A stretch of 64,000 bases of DNA from Glandiceps talaboti (lineage: Eukaryota; Hemichordata; Enteropneusta; Spengelidae): assembly GCF_964340395.1 (NCBI RefSeq), contig NC_135551.1, forward strand, positions 15,269,003 to 15,333,002. Reading direction: 5' to 3'. Every line of letters begins with the position of its first letter. The first letter of the stretch is position 1. Positions 24,608 through 35,726 of this stretch are shown one piece after another. Position numbers and translations under genes: made by a program. The notes beneath the pieces were generated by a model that was not told where the DNA came from, searched no databases, and saw only the letters and a program-made list of their open reading frames with translations.

Positions 24608-26155
24608 GTCATTGTTCAAGTACAAATTCATCCTAAACTATCACAGATTTTGCCATGGGGATTTTATCTCACCATAGAGGGCCTGCTCTCAGTCATGTCA
24701 CAGTTGCTGAATTCCAGTCGCTGTTTACAACAAAAATGATATCACCAAAACTAAGACATTTTGAATATGTATAGTTACATGCACAATCAAACGTCATGTC
24801 TAGTTTCTAACTAATCCCAGGGTTAAAATGTACTTGTAATATATCACCAAACCAGAGTTCCTATAGAGTTTCAATTAGGCCCAAATAAAAAAAAATAGTG
24901 TGTTTTCGATAACACCAGGCCGACCCTAGTTTAAGCCGTCGACCGAACCTAGTTTGAGGCGCCAACCATATCGATTAACCTACCTGAAGTCATGTTATCG
25001 AAAACAATTTTGTGACAGGCGCCGGCTACGAGCACGACGTATATATATTTTGACTTTCAATTATATATATTCCCTTTAAAAAATTCTGGCTAGACGAAAA
25101 ATAAAACAATATTCTCAAATAAATGAAAACTTATTTCAATTAAAATAATGTGAACATGGAATAAAAGTACATAAACTGTTAAAAATTAGTTTGTAAGTAC
25201 GAAAAATATAACATACTACAGCTAAAATAAAAAAATACTTTTGGCCTGAACGGCTTTCCATACCTAAGCGGAATCGTAGGGTCTTTCTGGTTTGATAGTA
25301 ATAAGTATATAAAAAGTTTAAATAGATTTTTAGTAGCACAATATGGACTTAAAGTGGTCATATGGATGAGGATTGGGTATTTAATTTGGATTTTTAATTT
25401 ATGAAACAATTTTATCATGGCTTTCTACTTGGAAAATCAATGTGAAACAACACTGACCGAGTCCTTGCTTGTTAACACTGAATAAATTGCAAAAGATTAA
25501 TAAAAGTGTAAACTGTTTGTTATTGTACATACAATAACAAACTTTTTACATATTGTGTAGCTTTTTCGCAACGTACTGAGTTTCAAACACATACTTTGTC
25601 AATGTTGTTTCACTTTGATTTTTCAAGCAGGAAGCCATGGTAAAGTTGTTTTATAATTAAAAATCCAAAATATATACCAAATCCTCATCCAAAATGGCCA
25701 CTTTAAAAGAAGCGTTCATATAATATTGTTCCAAATGCTTTGGATTAAATGTTTCTTTCCCTGTGTAACTCATAGCTGACTTTAGTACGTTCTCGCTGTT
25801 GTTTTTTTCTACTCACTCTGATCAACGGAAATGCCCAAACCAATATCTTTTTGCCACACTTCCACAGTGAGAGAGCATACATGAGTTTATATATGTTATG
25901 GCGTTTTTTTAATTATTCTCATCTTTCTTAAAATTGCAAATAGTGATTGACCTGAAGATGTGGAGGGAATTCGAAAATAAAAAGGAATGTTTACCAATAT
26001 TCCAGGGAATGGCTGGAGGTGGTATCAGATCAAACTTCAAACATGGTTCGTTGAATTGACACTGGAGTATCTTTACTGTTGGTGATGTACATCCAGAGTT
26101 CCATTGAAAGTGGTAGTACTCCATTTCCTGTTTCCTGTAGCTGTTCGTGGAATAT
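22112..26155 (-). CDS. Single-pass membrane protein of unknown family, 3' exons
   Basis: Four exons join in consistent phase on the minus strand: 25995-26155 (ends phase 1), 24188-24281 (phase 1 to 2), 23413-23507 (phase 2 to 1) and 22112-22404 (stop 22112-22114). The first gives a cysteine-containing extracellular stretch (FQWNSGC ... LQCQF ... PCLKF). The second encodes a membrane segment, LWWLSIIVIIACCGAAGVG, followed by basic YMRHKH. The third is a basic juxtamembrane stretch with a YFTL (YxxL) site. The last is a roughly 97-residue Asn/Glu/Ser-rich acidic tail. The TM and tail exons are well supported by acceptor, donor and phase. The extracellular exon is likely but less certain. Upstream exons and the start were not found; a possible one at 27505-27600 ends in phase 2 at a good GTGAGT donor and would fit, but is weak. 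The family is not recognised. The 1.8-kb TM-distal intron is mostly a CATA array plus a small transposon. Confidence 0.6.
22741..22845. repeat. Dispersed repeat, copy 1 of 3
   Basis: Blocks such as TTTGTCACTACTCAT and GACTCAGAGTGACAA recur in altered form at about 47230-47320 and 56648-56757. The boundaries are unclear. Confidence 0.35.
23016..23258 (+). mobile_element. MITE family A, copy 1
   Basis: A 243-bp element with inverted ends GGGAACTTGCAA and TTGCAAGTTCCC, in the intron of the membrane-protein gene. It shares CATGTTGAATGTTG and CATAGTCCTTTGCGTCTGA with copies at 28.9 and 40.8 kb. Confidence 0.8.
23608..24150. repeat. 540-bp CATA-type array
   Basis: Long ACAT array with ACGT, ACGC and CA variants, inside the intron just after the TM exon of the membrane-protein gene. 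Repeat-encoded frames of up to about 247 codons are artefacts. Confidence 0.95.
24529..24604. repeat. TA then TG array
   Basis: Short TA block followed by more than 30 TG units. Confidence 0.9.
24901..25006. mobile_element. 106-bp inverted-repeat element
   Basis: Perfect 14-bp inverted ends TGTTTTCGATAACA and TGTTATCGAAAACA flank a unique G+C-rich centre. Confidence 0.45.
25349..25706 (+). mobile_element. Long-arm foldback MITE family C, copy 1
   Basis: Arms of about 105 bp are inverted copies of each other (GGATGAGGATT, TTTGGATTTTTAATT and AAATCAATGTGAAACAAC recur in reverse complement). Ends TTAAAGTGG and CCACTTTAA suggest a TTAA target, as in piggyBac-type elements. No ORF. Confidence 0.8.
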
Positions 26156-26649
26156 CTGAATGGAAGTGAATAACATAGTTGCATTGGTTAGATGAATTTG
26201 TAAAGAAACATGTTTAATTTTTTTTACCCAAAGTATGCTCGGGATGTTCAGCAAACTGCGTACATATCATGTACACTACATCATTGCATTCATGTTTTGA
26301 TGGCATAGAAAGGATGGGTGATTGAATTTTTAAAATCCTGAAGTAAATATTTTGGGTATTACGTATTTCGCATGCATAGCATTTTGAGAATAGCGTACAC
26401 AGTCTGAATAACAGCGAATCGAGGTAACAAATTAACATGAAACTTTTATGGGTGAATACACACATACAGTACATGATAATAGGATTTTGAATAAATCATG
26501 AGGCAAATATAATTACGATCGCATTAAGGCCCTAAGGGTGGTGACAGTATTACAGAGGTCACACAATGATGAATAAAGCACTCAGAGTTCACCAGTGTGT
26601 ATGGCTAATTAGCTATAAGTGTTGCTGAATTTCCTGCAACCATGTCGCA

Positions 26650-27095
26650 TCATGTTACAATGAAATTTACATGACCAGTGTGAAAGGAATAGACACAACC
26701 CCTGATTTTCACGATAAACGTAATTAATAAGACCCTTGTATATAAACAATTACACTTTTTGGAAAAGTTCAATTCGAACACTGAATCAACGCCAAGTGTG
26801 GTATCTGATAAGGTATATCGGTCAGAAAATAGATGTCTTGTGTTCAGTTTCAATCTAAGATATTGCAGCATTGTCTATAAGAACAGTGTGCTTAGTAACT
26901 GTCAGGCTAGATATTGGCATCTTGTATTTTACGACCTCCTGTTACCAGAACACAACACTTGGCCTTGATTATTTGAATCAAACATTCCAAAGAGTGTAAT
27001 TATTTATATACAGGGGTCTTATCAGTTGTGTTTATCTTGAAAATCACAATTGTGTCTATTGCTTTCACGTTGGTCATGTGAATTTCACTGCATGA
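26650..27095. mobile_element. Long-arm foldback MITE family D
   Basis: Left arm 26650-26761 and right arm 26986-27095 are inverted copies (AATAGACACAA, GATTTTCACGATAAAC, AATAAGACCCTTGTATATAAA). About 220 bp of unrelated centre lies between. Non-coding. Confidence 0.75.
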
Positions 27096-28865
27096 TATCG
27101 ACGTCAATGTACAGCATACTTTTAATTTCTGGACAACATGGCGAAACCCATCAAAACAATCGAATTACAAAACGGCGACGGTTTAACATCCGGGTCTTTT
27201 ATGTGTCTGTCGCCTCTTAGTTAAAACTGGAAACTCATTTTAATCCAACAATTCTCACCGAGTTTAAATCATCTCACTGTGAAATATTAGCAACATGATA
27301 TTGTTTCCATCACGGTTCGTGTCACTTGACACCTTCATATGACAATGGCGACATACAAGAGTGCTTTTCTTTCCATTGCAATTGTGTTTGTATTCTTTTT
27401 AGACACTGTACAAAAATGATATTCTCTTCGTTAGTAAAAAATCTCTTCCAATTTTGCCATAGCGAACAGTGCTACTTTGAGACTGTTCCGTTGGAAATAC
27501 TCACCTTACTATATAGGAATAAAGGCCAGACGGATCAAATTTCCAAGTCTCGGTGATTACATACACATACAATACAGCTTCCAGTACTAGGATGTCACTC
27601 CTATTACGTGCTCGACGCCCAAGAGGCCATTTCATAAGTCAAATATGTTTACAGGATTGTCGAAAACTGAAAACTGTTATTATTTGTCATTCTATTTCCC
27701 GGTATGACGTCATAATAATAGTGAAAGTGTCATGCGCAATAAGGTTGATGCTGTCAGCTGGCAAACAGGTCATAGCGAGACATGCATTGTTATCAATACT
27801 CAATAGTAATGTGTCACTGACCGATATATACACGCAGTCACATGATCGTTCCAATCCGGTGGCCATGTATTCTAACACTTATACATGTTATATCAGCGAC
27901 AGCCACCTGCAGAACCAGTAACTAAATATGTAGGTTACGTTGGAACAAGTGTTACAAATAATGTCGGCCAACCATTCGAAAGAGGAGAGAGAAATGAACT
28001 AGTTACACTGTATTAAGGTGACCTATTTTTTCTGTTTTTCATTATTCTGATATTCAACCGACCCAAATTCTCAGCAATTGAAATTTAAGAAAAAAGTATT
28101 TTCGCCCCCCCCCCCCTAACATTCTCTGGCAAGAAGAAAGCAAGTGTCATTAATGTCTGTCATCTATAGTCATGGCGGCGGCGACGACACTTGTTAATGA
28201 ACATAGCGTTCATTTCATGACGGAAAAATAGGGTTACCCTTAGTTGCAATTGTAACATTGATTTGAAACTGTGTTGTTAATTAAATATATTGTCTTACTT
28301 ATAATACCGTACACCAAACTGAACAGTATTAAATCACATGTGAGTAAATATATTTGTATAACTGTACACATATTATGCTACAATAAATCCTATCAAATGG
28401 GTGTTGGGTTGACACCTAAAAAACAGCGCCCCCATTTTAATCACGATTTCGACCTGTTACTGTACTAGTGACTGCTCATCTAATTCAACCGCCCAAGGAG
28501 TGTGAATTATCTTATTATTTTTTCAAACCTTTCCAATCTGACCTCAACAAACACACTTTGTTTAATTTCCTTGTAGTATTTCGACCATGCTTATCGATCT
28601 GTCAAGGAAATATCCATATACATATTATGTACATTTTGTGTGTTGATATCATATGTTTGCCATATCCCTTTTAAGATCTTTAATAACTTTGACTAGTAAG
28701 TTGACCACAATCAAAATAGTATCTTAAGTTTCAAGCTTTACCCTATGCTGTATCTTTTCTATATTTTCAGCAATGATACATTTTTTTATCCTTGATTAAA
28801 GATTTGCGACCCCACCCCTACCCCCTCACGTCTCTATGCAGCCCATCCTTCCATTATCGTCACAA

Positions 28866-29104
28866 TATGGAATTTGCAGTCAAGAATGCGCATGCTCAGA
28901 CGCAAAGGACGATGGGATTATTGTAGTTATCGCAATACCTAATCTGTAGCTCTCGATAAAACAAACCTCCTACTAACGATGTTCAGGGTAACCATGACTA
29001 ATTTATTTGTGGTTATGCAATACTGATTGATTCATATTTATCATCATATTTCCCATGATGCATCATTCAGTATATTCAAGGTGGTGGGTTTGCAAGTTCA
29101 ACTT
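28866..29104 (-). mobile_element. MITE family A, copy 2 (diverged)
   Basis: Inverted orientation relative to the other copies; the ends have drifted (GAATTTGCAGTC, GGGTTTGCAAGTTC) but the internal blocks match. Confidence 0.65.
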
Positions 29105-29164
29105 TCTTGAAGAATTCCCCATTCAGAAACCCCTAGAAATACCCATGCCAAACGTTAGACTAAG

Positions 29165-29509
29165 ACGTAATAAAAACAATGGTGTGGTTCCGATTACATT
29201 CAATTTATAGGTGGGGTAGGTAGGTTTTTTATTTTATTTTATAATATTTTTTTCATGTGTGAGTGCCTAGTTCAGGTTTTCCATTGTTTTCCAAATCATG
29301 GGTCTCTGTGTTGTTTATTTCTTCCTATGTACAGCCATTACAGAATGGAAGAACAGTTTTAAACTGTCTTATTAAGTTGATGCCAGTTTCCGCACCCACT
29401 ATTTCTTGCGAGACTTCACGATTTTCGTTAAAAATATTTTAGGGTCGGCGTGAAAAACTAGGTGGGGTCGGGTAACCGGAACCAACCAGTTTTTTAACTT
29501 GGCCTAAGA
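29165..29509 (-). mobile_element. MITE family B, copy 3
   Basis: Reverse orientation: GGGGTCGGGTAACCGGAACC near the right end and CTTGGCCTAAG at the terminus match the other copies. Confidence 0.7.
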
Positions 29510-30007
29510 ATCCGGTACTTCTAAATTTACCTCGACAAATATATACATGTATCATGTCTTTTTTAAACTTGATTTTCATAGTGGCGATGAATTTATCCCA
29601 TCTTGAAGATATCTTCATCTGGACAACACTACAAAATCCTGCACACAAATCAAGATTTTTTTTTGATTTTTTTTTTTAGAATTTCAACCATCAAATATTT
29701 TCAAATTGAGAGAAATAAAGTTGTCACAAAAAGTGGAATCGTTCGAGTCTCCTCGAAAGTTAGAAAAAAAGTTTTAATGCAAAACTACTGTAGATGCCGC
29801 CTTCTTTTACTTTACATTTTAACCAGTCTCGTTCTCTGGCTACAACCTTGCTATAATGCCATTGGGACCGGTGCTATTTGCAGTGGTTTCCAATTCCGAT
29901 GGTCTACTCTATTTCTTTTTTAGTGTTCTTTGAACTGGACGTTGAGGGGGCGTTTGGACTCCTCCTATAAGTATACTACTGTTCTGATTACAAGTAATGT
30001 GACTATA

Positions 30008-30290
30008 AGCCCCGTCTACACGGCACTAAAAATCCTACCTGAGGTAGGATTCAGGATAGTTTGAAGCGCGTGTAGACGCAAACGCGTCCTGAACCTGTCC
30101 TGAAACCGGCCTGACTTAGGACACCTTTGAGAGGTTTCCTGAAACCCTCCTGACTTCGTCCTATAGTACTGTCAGGACGGAACGCGCGATATCTACGCTG
30201 TAACCTTCCTACGTGTAGACACAAATCTACCCTACCTCAGGTAGGACTTGGGACTGCCTCAGGTAGGACGACCTACGTGTAGGTGGGGCT
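30008..30290. mobile_element. MITE family F
   Basis: A 283-bp element with inverted ends AGCCCCGTCTACACG and CGTGTAGGTGGGGCT and internal copies of CCTACCTGAGGTAGG. It is G+C-rich against its surroundings. Confidence 0.7.
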
Positions 30291-30301
30291 AGTGATACAT
30301 A

Positions 30302-30532
30302 ATGCCACAGAGATCTTCTGTCTGTGTTCTGACCTTTGGGTGCACTTACAATGTGCGCAGAGTGTTGTTTGGCTGGTGGTACAAGTTGCCGCCAGGTGAC
30401 GGGAAAAATCTGAATAGTTGGCAAATTTCGAATTCTGACATTAACAGGAGTCCAACGAGATTGAAATACTCGACGTTGAGGGTGTACTTTAAATCGACCC
30501 CGATTTACGCCTTTGTACAGTGCGTGTACTAG
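30302..30532 (+). other. Open frame with Ig-domain-like pattern, orphan
   Basis: A 76-codon frame reads FGCTYNVRR ... GWWYKLPPGDGK ... STLRVYF ... YAFVQC, which resembles the Cys, Trp-Tyr-Lys, Leu-x-Val and final Cys spacing of an Ig domain. It starts just after a small transposon (ends 30290). No good splice acceptor, donor, signal peptide or membrane exon was found near it. It could be a relic Ig exon or chance; the minus strand is open across the same bases. Confidence 0.25.
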
Positions 30533-31224
30533 TATCAATAGACCCAACTAAAACTACTTAGTAACTCACTGAATAAAATGAACATTACCAGAAATAATGA
30601 ATGTATGAAATCCCAGCACTACAATGGTTTATGAGAATACCACTTTGTATCGACATATTACTGTAACAATTTGTTCTGGTGGTGTATTACGAATCACTGC
30701 AAGGACATGTTACTGAACTGTAACACTGTACATGTATGTGCATGGCTTATTAGGTTCTAGAGATCAACGCCAAACATTGAGAACACTTGCAAAATTGTGT
30801 CATGACAGGTTCATTCACACAAGGGAAAGTGTATCAGCAGTGCAGTGATATTTCGTCACCATGCGTTTACGAGAAAGGATTTGGAGACAAAATGTTGTTT
30901 ACAGCTTATGAATAAAATGGGTTCTTTGTATCATCAGACAAGGTGACCCGTACCGGTGACCAGACACGTACATAAAAGTATTTATAACCACAACAAGGCA
31001 ATTTGAAGTCGGCTTCTAAGTTTTACTTTAGGATACATCCTTGAAAGCTAAATTAACCGCCATTAGCTAGCCAACGAAGATACTTCATATACTGTCGTAA
31101 ACAACTTTTTCGGTTAATAATTGATAATGACGCCAGTCACTATATCGTGTTACATCGACAGGCACCTTCATTTCAAAAAGTTCAGTATCTGATTATGGTT
31201 CACATAATTAAATTTACTGTGGAA

Positions 31225-31262
31225 GCTTGAACTTGCACTACCTGCAACTGGGACATTTTTTT
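31225..31262 (+). mobile_element. MITE family E, end fragment
   Basis: GCTTGAACTTGCACTACC followed by TGCAACTGGGACATTTTTT matches one terminus of family E; no matching partner end was found. Confidence 0.35.
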
Positions 31263-32814
31263 CACCAATAACCAAATACATATTCACTAACAATTATTCG
31301 TCAATTACATTGTATCTGTTATGCAGTGGTCAATATTATATATAGGTAGTGTAGTGGCAAGTTTAAACCGTGAGCTAAAGCTAGGCTTTGAATATGTCAC
31401 CATGTTAAAACTGTACTAGTTATAACTTGAGTATCATTTCCCGATCATTACAACCAGAATATATTCACTGAAAACTGTTGATATGAGCTATTGAATGGAT
31501 GTTGGTGTAACTGTATTCAAAGCAGGACGGCGTTTCAGATGACTTCCATGATCTTGCAAGGTACACTTTGGGGACTTCCAGAGTTTAAAACAACCCTTAT
31601 TACAAGTTGATTATAGAGGCGCCATTATCAGCGACTTTTGTAATCTACCACATAGAAAAACAGAAGTTTTAGATTGTAGTCTAGATCTACATTTTTGTAT
31701 CTCAGTAAGCTAAATGCCCGGTTTCTAATTCTTCGGTTGTTTATGTAGTGCCTGTCTTTCATTTTTAATGGTCACAATTTCTTAAGATCTCTTTCATGTG
31801 TTTGTCAACTAGAAACATGCTGTAAAGTTCATTTTTTTTGGGTGGTGCTCGGTGTCAATAACTGGCTAAGACTCGAACGATTTTGTTGACAGTTTGAATG
31901 TTTTATGAGCAACTGCAAAACTGGGCCGACGCTCGATATCTATTACAAACATTTTATTTGCAATAAAGAAGGTGACGGGTCATATATTATGAGTACATTG
32001 CATCATACGAAGGATCAGGTGAAGGATATATATTTGCTGCCCTGGTAGGTACGTATACGTATCATGGCAAAGCTAAAATAACGTTCCATGACCCTAGTTT
32101 GCCATTTAATGTTCCCTGTATGCATACCTACCGTGTACACAACATACCCCCCCCCCCCCCCCCACTGCATTCACCTCTGACCAACCTTTGAGAGACTGAT
32201 TATCTAGAACATGTTGTATTTATTTAGGGCAGCTACAGACGAGACATACCAAGGCCGCTACACAACATTGACGGTGAGTTATTCAGGTAGAGATTTATTA
32301 TTTATTAATTTATCGTATTTAAGTAGTGTAAATACAAACGTACGTTGATTGTCATTGGCGTCGCTTGGCAGATGACATCGGAGTATATGTAAACCATCGC
32401 CCGGTCAAAGTAGAAAACTTTACCAGCAACTATTTGATACTTGTGCAGTAACCATAAACTACGCTATGGAATGCTACCACGACCCAACTATGTACTGTGG
32501 GATTAAAATGTCACTCACAAATCCAAATTATTTATAAAAGCGTCAATTATTGCATGACTGCAGCTTCTTAGACGGAACGGATCGGATCGGACCTGTGATA
32601 AACTTGCTCCTTGTGTGCTTCGCTCCAGCGATAAGGACTACCGCACACCCCTTGATGTACACTAATAATATGGAACAGTCCACTATCTGAACGACGTCAC
32701 TCTCCCACTCCCGAAAGACATTAAGACTAAATTATAATTTTGTTGCAATGTAATTTTTGAAAACCCCGACAGAGTTACTTGTTAAGCGTCTTTGACGGCT
32801 TTTTTGAGTGTTTT

Positions 32815-32905
32815 GACTGACTGACTGACTGACTGACCGACCGACCGACCGACCGACCGACCGAGTGGTTGGTTGGTTGGTTGGTTGGTTGGTTGGTTGG
32901 TTGGA
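32815..32905. repeat. TGAC/CGAC/TTGG compound array
   Basis: Three tetranucleotide blocks in succession. Confidence 0.85.
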
Positions 32906-33210
32906 CTAATTAGAAGCTATCAGTCAACAATTCACGCTTTGGTACACAACTTACAACAGAAACATGAAATCGTTTATAAAACTAATTATATGGTTTCGAC
33001 ATACATAAGCAGACCTGGTTCTTATAAACATGTAATCGAATCTCACTTTGATTTATATTCAAATGATTCCACCCAGGCAGAGTGTTTAGATTACCACTCC
33101 TGACGTGGACTTGTTTTGCTGCATGGTTCAAAGAAAAAATAGTATTTTCTCTCTTCTTCTCGGAAATTGTAACTAGACGAAGAAGGTGTTTCCTGTAAAC
33201 AAGAGGAGGA

Positions 33211-33216
33211 TATAAA
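33211..33216 (+). promoter_or_regulatory. TATA box of the C1q-domain gene
   Basis: TATAAA sits in the AT-poor context GGAGGATATAAAGAAG, about 30 bp upstream of the inferred first exon and 760 bp upstream of the ATG, with one intron between. Confidence 0.5.
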
Positions 33217-33240
33217 GAAGTACAGAATTAACAGTTTGTT

Positions 33241-33327
33241 AGTTGCTGTCAAGCAAGTACGCTACAGAGCAGGACTGGCTGTGGACCTCTTCAATTCCCT
33301 GTGACAGCTCTCTGATAACCTCGATCG
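33241..33327 (+). other. Non-coding first exon of the C1q-domain gene
   Basis: The segment starts about 30 bp after a TATAAA and ends at a consensus donor (G|GTAAGT at 33328). The 635-bp intron ends at the acceptor TTGAATTACAG (33962), 8 nt before the coding ATG. The exon start is inferred from the TATA spacing only. Confidence 0.5.
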
Positions 33328-33970
33328 GTAAGTGAGTACTTAACCATTTAAGCTTGAGTCCATTTATTTGACAAAGTTGATACAACCTGCTTTTGACGAT
33401 GTGACCGATGATGACGAGACCATTAGGAAAAGAAATGTCGGGTGGTTTTATTAACTAAATATGTTACGTGAAGAAACTCTATGGTCTTTCAGCAATTGGT
33501 GTGTCTAGCTCTGTTATGTAAAATGTGTGTATCCCTGACATCATGAACCCATATACAGTAAATTCGTATTTGTCGCTGGGTTTAATACGAACTGGTGTAT
33601 TCTGTAACATTTAAAGGCTAGAGTGTCCGCCAAACGTTCTCGTATTATTAATGTAAGTGGAGCCACCTATATTCAATGGAATCATTTTTTTGTTCTTGAC
33701 TAATTTTTCATAGCCCTGCCAGACAACATAATTCGGGCGACGTAACGTGCATGGTAGTTCTGGTATGTCTGGTATTGGTAGCATGTAGTCTGAAAGTTCG
33801 ACCTGTCGTACCCCCCCCCCCCCCCCATCAGTCAGCACTCATTTGTTATGTGAGAAGCCCGATTTAATGGGGCTGAACAACACGACGTAGTATATCTTGC
33901 AGTCCAATGTTGGTTATAACGGCTCTTTAGTGTGTGACTCTATTTGTTTTGTTGAATTACAGTGAACACA

Positions 33971-34522
33971 ATGCGGATTTTATTCTTTACCCTTGCGGTG
34001 ATCTTTCTGGTCTCGAGCGGAGTGTGTCAACATACGAGTTTAGAAACTGGATGTGTACAATGCTGTACGGGTCAATCAACCACAACGGCAAGAAAAGTTG
34101 CTTTCTCTGCGGCCAAGACAAGTTCCACGTCGTCAAATCCGAGCGAGAATATCATTGTATATGATCACGTGTTCACCAATGTTGGTAATGGATACAATCC
34201 TCTGACGGGCATTTTCACCTGTCCAGTATCAGGCTACTATTTTTTCACCTTTAACGCTCTGAAATATTACAACAAAAACCTACACATTCAACTGACCAAG
34301 AACAATGTACAAATCCTCGCAGCTCATTCTGGAATGGGAAGTGGTGCCTCAGGCCCAGCAGAACTCCAACAAACAGGAAATGACGTCATCATTCCTTGTG
34401 ACGAAGGTGATCAAGTATGGATGAAGCTACCATACTCTGCTAGTTATCCTTATCAGTTCCACAGCCACCCAAGTCACAAGTATACATCGTTTTCTGGATA
34501 TATGCTTTTTGCAGCTGACTAG
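33971..34522 (+). CDS. Secreted C1q-domain protein (no collagen region)
   Basis: A single coding exon encodes 183 aa: a hydrophobic signal peptide (about residues 1-19, cleavage near VSSGVCQ), a short Cys/Ser/Thr linker (CVQCC), then a globular C1q domain from about VAFSA to the C-terminus. Diagnostic stretches are YDHVFTNVGNGY, TGIFTCPVSGYYFFTF and the terminal SFSGYMLFA. C1q domains form trimers that bind ligands outside the cell; in invertebrates, expanded families act as lectin-like immune recognition proteins. No Gly-X-Y collagen repeat is present, so this is a short head-only C1q protein. ATG 33971 lies 8 nt into exon 2 (acceptor 33961-33962) and opens the signal peptide. A non-coding exon with a TATA box precedes it. 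Domain assignment is firm; the ligand is unknown. Confidence 0.9.
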   Translation: MRILFFTLAVIFLVSSGVCQHTSLETGCVQCCTGQSTTTARKVAFSAAKTSSTSSNPSENIIVYDHVFTNVGNGYNPLTGIFTCPVSGYYFFTFNALKYYNKNLHIQLTKNNVQILAAHSGMGSGASGPAELQQTGNDVIIPCDEGDQVWMKLPYSASYPYQFHSHPSHKYTSFSGYMLFAAD

Positions 34523-34729
34523 ACTGGTATAGAATATAATTTCATCACGTGATTGAGTGTGTTATTCAGTGAAAATTGTTATCCAGTGCATTGCCTTATA
34601 AGTACCACCTAAAAGCTGTAATTAATACTGTTTGTGATAAACGATAACAGAGTATTGCTTTTCACTATTCCTATGTCGTAATTTGCTGATGGGGCTTTCA
34701 TGTATACAGAAATGTGTTTATCCCCATAT

Positions 34730-34735
34730 ATTAAA
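34730..34735 (+). terminator. Possible poly(A) signal (ATTAAA) of the C1q-domain gene
   Basis: ATTAAA occurs 208 nt after the stop. It is the first common hexamer variant downstream; a canonical AATAAA follows only at 35123. Confidence 0.3.
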
Positions 34736-35194
34736 CCATTGCGTAAATATGAAACTTCTCAATGCGCCTTATGACAGTATCACGAGTTCAAAAGACACTC
34801 GCATTAAAATTCCTTTTTAAATGCAAAATTTTCCAGACCAGAGTATACTGAAAATGACATCACTGAGGGATATTCGATAACGATGGAAAACTTTTTAAAA
34901 GTTGAAGATTAAAAGGGTGGCTAGTAATTTTGTTATTATAGATCTATGGGGAAGAGATTTATTTTGCCATTGAAAGCTTTTCCAAAGTAGAATGTTTGAT
35001 GACAACTTGTACTAAGAAAAAATGGGTTATCATAGAAAAACCCAATTATATTACAATATCAAAATTGTCCTAACATGTTAAATGACATATAGGCAATCTT
35101 TTTTAATTTTGAATATTAATATAATAAACTAACGGTTCTAAATTTCATTATCTCTATTGTCTATCCTTTCTTCGTCAAATTATGGGAAGAGAGA

Positions 35195-35211
35195 CAGAGA
35201 CAGAGTGAGAC

Positions 35212-35268
<57 letters not shown>

Positions 35269-35288
35269 TAGACAGAGAAGAGAGAGGC

Positions 35289-35341
<53 letters not shown>

Positions 35342-35416
35342 GACAGAGAGAGACAGAGAGAGAAAGAGAGATAGATAGAGACATACATACATACATACAT
35401 ACATACATACATACAT

Positions 35417-35449
<33 letters not shown>

Positions 35450-35467
35450 GGGAGAGACATACAGACG

Positions 35468-35509
<42 letters not shown>

Positions 35510-35522
35510 TAGATAGACAGAA

Positions 35523-35573
<51 letters not shown>
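35195..35573. repeat. CAGA/CATA/GAGA compound array
   Basis: About 380 bp, mostly GACA units with embedded CATA and GAGA blocks. Confidence 0.95.
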
Positions 35574-35574
<1 letters not shown>

Positions 35575-35726
35575 CGTCAGACAGCTGCACTTATGGATTA
35601 AAGGGTGGATGTTGATGAAAAAGGAATACACATGCTATAAACTTGTATGATGAGACATGAGAGCAAGACAAGTTTGTTTATGATTTGTTACACGACAATT
35701 TACCGCATTCTATTTCTTATTACTGA

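Larger units (their letters stand above)
26156..33210. other. Intergenic or unresolved 5' part of the 22-26 kb gene
   Basis: Holds MITEs D, A2, B3 and F, an E fragment, the orphan Ig-like frame at 30302-30532 and a TGAC/CGAC/TTGG array (32815-32905). Two weak minus-strand exon candidates lie here: 27505-27600 (phase 2 end) and about 26232-26345 (Cys-containing, phase 1 end that does not fit the next exon). No signal-peptide exon found. Confidence 0.4.

Noticed and set aside
26232-26345. Minus-strand Cys-containing candidate exon upstream of the 22-26 kb gene
   Set aside because: It ends in phase 1, but the next exon at 26155 needs a phase-2 partner; joining them gives an early stop.
29439-29648. 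69-codon minus-strand frame
   Set aside because: Overlaps MITE B copy 3 and its flank; non-coding repeat.
35161-35631. Cys-Leu-Ser-Val repeat frames over 150 codons
   Set aside because: Product of the CAGA-type array, not a gene.
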